From: CAIVVT01 sp963757265
Lineage (GTDB): Bacteria > Acidobacteriota > Terriglobia > Bryobacterales > Bryobacteraceae
Assembly (NCBI GenBank): GCA_963757265.1
Contig: CAVWRA010000006.1
Coordinates: 434,001 to 498,000 of the forward strand
Length of the DNA: 64,000 bases
Reading direction: 5' to 3'
Shown here: positions 61,142-64,000 of the stretch, in pieces
Layout of the letters: each line of letters starts with the position of its first letter
How positions within the stretch are numbered: position 1 is the stretch's first letter
Translations under genes and position numbers: made by a program
Notes under the pieces: generated by a model
The model's database searches: none
What the model saw: only the letters and a program-made list of their open reading frames with translations
Told to the model about the DNA's origin: nothing

Positions 61142-62430
61142 GCTGCCACTCCGCACCAGTCGCAGATGAAGAGCAGCAGGACCTTGGCCGCGGCGGCGAC
61201 CGAATCCAATTCGACGTACTCGTCGGCGGCGTGGGTGTTGCCGCCGCGAGGTCCCCAAAGTACCGCAGGGATCCCGAATTGGTGGAAGACGAACATGTCG
61301 CAGGGGCCTTCGATCCCGACGACGGGCGGTGGCTGATGGAGGACCGACTCGGCGCAGCCGGAGAGGGCGGTGACGAGCGGATCGGAAGCAAGGATCGCGG
61401 AACCGGGCAGCCAGCGGATGGGGAACTCCACGACCGGCCGCGCGGGAAACAGATGCGGCGCGGAGGCGAGCAGCGCGTCAAACCACGCGAAAAATTCGCG
61501 CTCGACGTCCTGCTGGCTTTCGCCCGGCATCAGCTCCCAGTACAGTTCCAGCTTGCACTGGTCGGGAATGGTGATTGGCTCGCGCGGGCCCCAGGGCGAG
61601 GTGAAGATTTTGGTGATGGAGACGGGGACGCGACCGGCAGCGTCCGCGTACAGCGGGTGCAGTGGGGCGGTGCGCCGCCGCTGGTTCGCGAACTCGCGCA
61701 ACTCAACCAGGAAATGCGTCAGTTGATCCACGACGCCGACCGGATATCCGCCTTCGTTCAAGATTCCGCCGGGCGCGGAAAATGTGATGTGCGCGGTGCG
61801 CCCGCCGCGCTGCGCGGCGCAGATGCGCAGGAAGGACGGCTCGCCGATCACGGCGGCGTCGGCGATGTAACCGCGCAGTCGCCCGGCGAGCGTGCCGTTG
61901 ACGCCACCGAACTCCTCATCCACAACAGTCTCGAAGATCAGGTCGCCGGCGAGCCGCAGCTTCAGCGCCTCCAAGGTCTCGACGACAAACAGGTTCATGG
62001 CGACCCCGGCCTTCATGTCGTTAGCGCCGCGGCCGTAGAGACGGTCGCCCTCCACCTGAGCGCCGAACGCGTCGCGGGTCCAAGGCTGCGTGCCCCGCGG
62101 CACCGTGTCAATGTGGCCCGAAAGGATCAGAGAACGGCCCTTCCCGGAACCTTTTCGACGCGCGCCGACGTTGGGCCGGCCGGCATAGTTGCGGCCGGGA
62201 TCGAATAGGGGGTGCTCGCGCAGGCCGGGCAGGGCGTCGAGTTCATACATATCCGGCGCCCAACCGGCGGCGCTCAGGACCGATGCGACGTAGTCCTGGC
62301 AAGCGCCTTCCTGGCCGACCGGAGGCGTGTTCTCGGAGGGACGCCTGACGAGCTCACTGATGAGAGAAGTGAGCTGGTCGCGGCTGCGGTTGACGTGGTC
62401 GATCAGACATTCATTCAATTCCGGATGCAT
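61138..62430 (-). CDS. M20 family metallopeptidase (ArgE/DapE type)
   Basis: 430 residues. The zinc ligands are seen in SGHIDTVP (His, Asp), GRGANDMKAG (bridging Asp), VDEEFGG (catalytic Glu and ligand Glu), VIGEPS and the final GGNTHAADEYVEL (His). An internal dimerisation domain is present (about residues 200-320). It hydrolyses an N-acyl or peptide bond of a small substrate in the cytoplasm. ATG 62430 has AGGAGG 10 bp upstream. It is 1 bp after the permease gene, suggesting it degrades what the permease imports. Confidence 0.92.
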   Translation of the reverse strand: MHPELNECLIDHVNRSRDQLTSLISELVRRPSENTPPVGQEGACQDYVASVLSAAGWAPDMYELDALPGLREHPLFDPGRNYAGRPNVGARRKGSGKGRSLILSGHIDTVPRGTQPWTRDAFGAQVEGDRLYGRGANDMKAGVAMNLFVVETLEALKLRLAGDLIFETVVDEEFGGVNGTLAGRLRGYIADAAVIGEPSFLRICAAQRGGRTAHITFSAPGGILNEGGYPVGVVDQLTHFLVELREFANQRRRTAPLHPLYADAAGRVPVSITKIFTSPWGPREPITIPDQCKLELYWELMPGESQQDVEREFFAWFDALLASAPHLFPARPVVEFPIRWLPGSAILASDPLVTALSGCAESVLHQPPPVVGIEGPCDMFVFHQFGIPAVLWGPRGGNTHAADEYVELDSVAAAAKVLLLFICDWCGVAA

Positions 62431-62431
62431 T

Positions 62432-63805
62432 TCAACCGGCCTCCTTGAGGCTGCTGAGCGATTTCGGCGGGACACGGAATCCGCGCGTGATGAAGGCGAG
62501 GTAGAGGACGCCGAGGCCGAGCCAGCAGAATCCGGCGATCCTGGCCTTCAAGCTGAGGTTCAACCAAACATACGAGCATACGACCGCGCCTGCGAGCGGG
62601 AAGAGCAGACTGGTGAAGAACTCCAATCCGCTGCGGCGGTGCAAGCGGATGTAGAAATGGCGGATGACGCTCAGATTGACGAGAATGAACCCGACGAAGG
62701 CGCCGAAGTTGAGCAGTTCCACAACGAGCTGAAAGCGCATCAGCAGGGACCCGACAAGGGACACCGCGCCCATCAAGTAGATGCCGCGGACAGGCGTTGA
62801 AAAGCGCGGATCGACGTGCGCGAAGATGCGGCGCGAAATGACGCCGTCGCGGCCCATGCCGAGCAGCAGCCGGGATGCGCCGGCCTGCCCTGTGAGTGCG
62901 CTGGCGAGGCCCGCCACGAGCAGGATGAAGGTGATGAAGCCCATCATCCACGGCCCTCCGGCCACGCGGCCGATGTCCAGAATGACGGTTTCAGATTCGG
63001 GGTAGGAGTTGTAATCCGGCCAGACGAGTGCCGCTAGGTAGACGGTAACGACACAGAAGACCGTCTGGATGAGGCACACCAGCACCGTCGCGATAGAGAT
63101 ATCGCGCTCGGGGTGAATAGTGTCCTCGGCGAGCGTGGAGATGGCGTCGAAACCGATATAGGATAGGCTGCCGATGGCCGCACCCAACATCAACGGGCGC
63201 ATCCCGAATGTGTGTGGATTATAGAAGACCCCGGGCGCAATCAAGCCGCCGATGCCATGGCGGATCATCACCCATCGCGCGGCCAGAACGACGAACAGAA
63301 CGGCGCACGCAGTCATGAGCGCCATCATCACGTTGCCGGCTTGCGCGGTGACGCGGATGCCGCGGACGTTAATCAGCGTAATGAGAGCCGTGAAAAGCAC
63401 GGCCCAGGCGGCGTAAGGTACTTGCGGCAAAATCCTATTGGCCGTGAGCGCGGCGTAGACCACGCTGAGCAAAGGGATGAGGAAGTAGTCGAGGATCATC
63501 GCCCAGCCGGCCAGGAAACCGATATGCGGGTCGAGCGCCTGTTGGGCGTAGGTGTAGGTCGAACCGGCGGATGGGAATGCGCCCGACATCTTGCCATAGC
63601 TCGCGGCCGTGAACAGCATCGCCACCATGGCAACGAGGTAAGCGAGCGCGGCGTGGCCGTGCGAAGTCTGCTGGACGATGCCATACACCGGGTACGGCGC
63701 GGTGGGCGTGAGGATCACCAGGCCGTAGAGGATCAGGTCGCGCCGCGAGAGGACGCGCTTCAAAGAGGTGGTTGCGGAGGAGCCGGGCGCTGGGTTCGTG
63801 CTCAA
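62432..63805 (-). CDS. APC-superfamily amino-acid permease
   Basis: 457 residues with about 12 membrane helices; helix 1 (LILYGLVILTPTAPYPVYGI) has the Gly/Pro-rich break of APC carriers, and helix 3 starts GFLAGWAMILDYFLIPL. SLSYIGFDAISTLAEDTIHP is the APC signature. It imports an amino acid, amine or related compound. Start is TTG 63805; GGGGG lies 8-10 bp upstream. The next upstream gene ends 3 bp before, so all are one operon with the M20 peptidase. Confidence 0.92.
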   Translation of the reverse strand: MSTNPAPGSSATTSLKRVLSRRDLILYGLVILTPTAPYPVYGIVQQTSHGHAALAYLVAMVAMLFTAASYGKMSGAFPSAGSTYTYAQQALDPHIGFLAGWAMILDYFLIPLLSVVYAALTANRILPQVPYAAWAVLFTALITLINVRGIRVTAQAGNVMMALMTACAVLFVVLAARWVMIRHGIGGLIAPGVFYNPHTFGMRPLMLGAAIGSLSYIGFDAISTLAEDTIHPERDISIATVLVCLIQTVFCVVTVYLAALVWPDYNSYPESETVILDIGRVAGGPWMMGFITFILLVAGLASALTGQAGASRLLLGMGRDGVISRRIFAHVDPRFSTPVRGIYLMGAVSLVGSLLMRFQLVVELLNFGAFVGFILVNLSVIRHFYIRLHRRSGLEFFTSLLFPLAGAVVCSYVWLNLSLKARIAGFCWLGLGVLYLAFITRGFRVPPKSLSSLKEAG

Positions 63806-63808
63806 TGG

Positions 63809-64000
63809 TCATTCCCCCGGGATGCCGCCGACCACGGGATGGTCGCCCATGTCGAGCCAATCGAATTGCAGCGGATCAGAGGCCAGTTGATTCGCCGACG
63901 CGTATTGATTGCGCGCGGCGCGGATGGCTTCCACCCATGCGCCGAAGGGTAAGGCCAATTCGCGATCGACGAGATAGCTCATGTTGACGGTCCGGTCGGG
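63809..64000 (-). CDS. Unidentified protein, C-terminal fragment
   Basis: The last 63 residues of a protein running off the right edge, ending in DMGDHPVVGGIPGE. A segment reads NMSYLVDRELALPFGAWVEA. Too little is visible for a family call; by context it would be a cytoplasmic enzyme of the same operon as the permease and peptidase. Confidence 0.6.
   Translation of the reverse strand, partial: PDRTVNMSYLVDRELALPFGAWVEAIRAARNQYASANQLASDPLQFDWLDMGDHPVVGGIPGE

Overview
The window is 64 kb of GC-rich, densely packed bacterial chromosome. Gene content suggests an Acidobacteriota member of the Solibacter/Bryobacter type. The signs are Tat-exported Gfo/Idh/MocA and DUF362 proteins, a Ser/Thr kinase followed by a TolB-like propeller, many secreted proteins of unknown function, long runs of translationally coupled genes, and hybrid type IV pilus/type II secretion operons. 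This assignment is inferred from gene content; there is no rRNA in the window.

Layout. (1) 1-8.7 kb, minus strand: a TIM-barrel sugar isomerase cut by the window edge, then a pilus/secretion assembly operon read as lolA-like, gspF, gspE, pilM, pilN, pilO, pilP-like and a large pseudopilin-like protein. It has no secretin. (2) 9-13.7 kb, plus: a 78-residue protein resembling the UvrD/PcrA C-terminal Tudor domain, then purQ-purL-purF, then a 206-bp inverted-repeat element. (3) 14-18.7 kb: Tat-exported DUF362 protein, plsC, folC (apparently starting at CTG) and a CreD-like membrane protein. (4) 18.8-24.4 kb: a receptor-type Ser/Thr kinase split from its propeller by one in-frame TAG; then an FHA-GAF sigma-54 activator divergent from a small secreted protein that has a perfect -24/-12 promoter and an upstream palindrome; then a mini Flp-like pilin. 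(5) 25.3-39.2 kb, plus: ECF sigma factor, zinc-finger anti-sigma factor and a complete type II secretion operon (gspE-F-G-H-I-J-K-L-M-C, a Pro/Ala/Gln-rich protein, gspD). Next, behind a strong promoter and a long structured leader, is a 683-residue secreted protein that could be a cargo. (6) 41.8-46.2 kb: a gene-poor stretch with dispersed repeats, two tRNAs (Gln-CUG and Ile2-CAU), a VOC protein, a DUF3300 protein and a mazF remnant. (7) 46.2-53.7 kb: RRM protein, PIN-TRAM membrane protein, ispD-ispF, a frameshifted GH116 glycosidase, a decayed CobW-type GTPase, a secreted protein and a second RRM protein. (8) 53.9-64 kb: glycosyltransferase and CapK/PaaK-like adenylate-forming enzyme, divergent from a deacetylase-like protein; Tat-exported Gfo/Idh/MocA oxidoreductase; then a minus-strand operon of an amino-acid permease, M20 peptidase and secreted transglutaminase-like protein.

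How the genes fit together. The window is dominated by export. Two related ATPase/platform sets, one with a dedicated sigma/anti-sigma pair, could drive pseudopilus assembly and release of secreted products. The kinase/propeller and the sigma-54 module are signalling units aimed at envelope outputs. Housekeeping functions (purines, folate, phosphatidic acid, MEP isoprenoids) are interspersed. Four loci show recent or ongoing decay: the kinase amber codon, the GH116 frameshift, and the cobW and mazF remnants.
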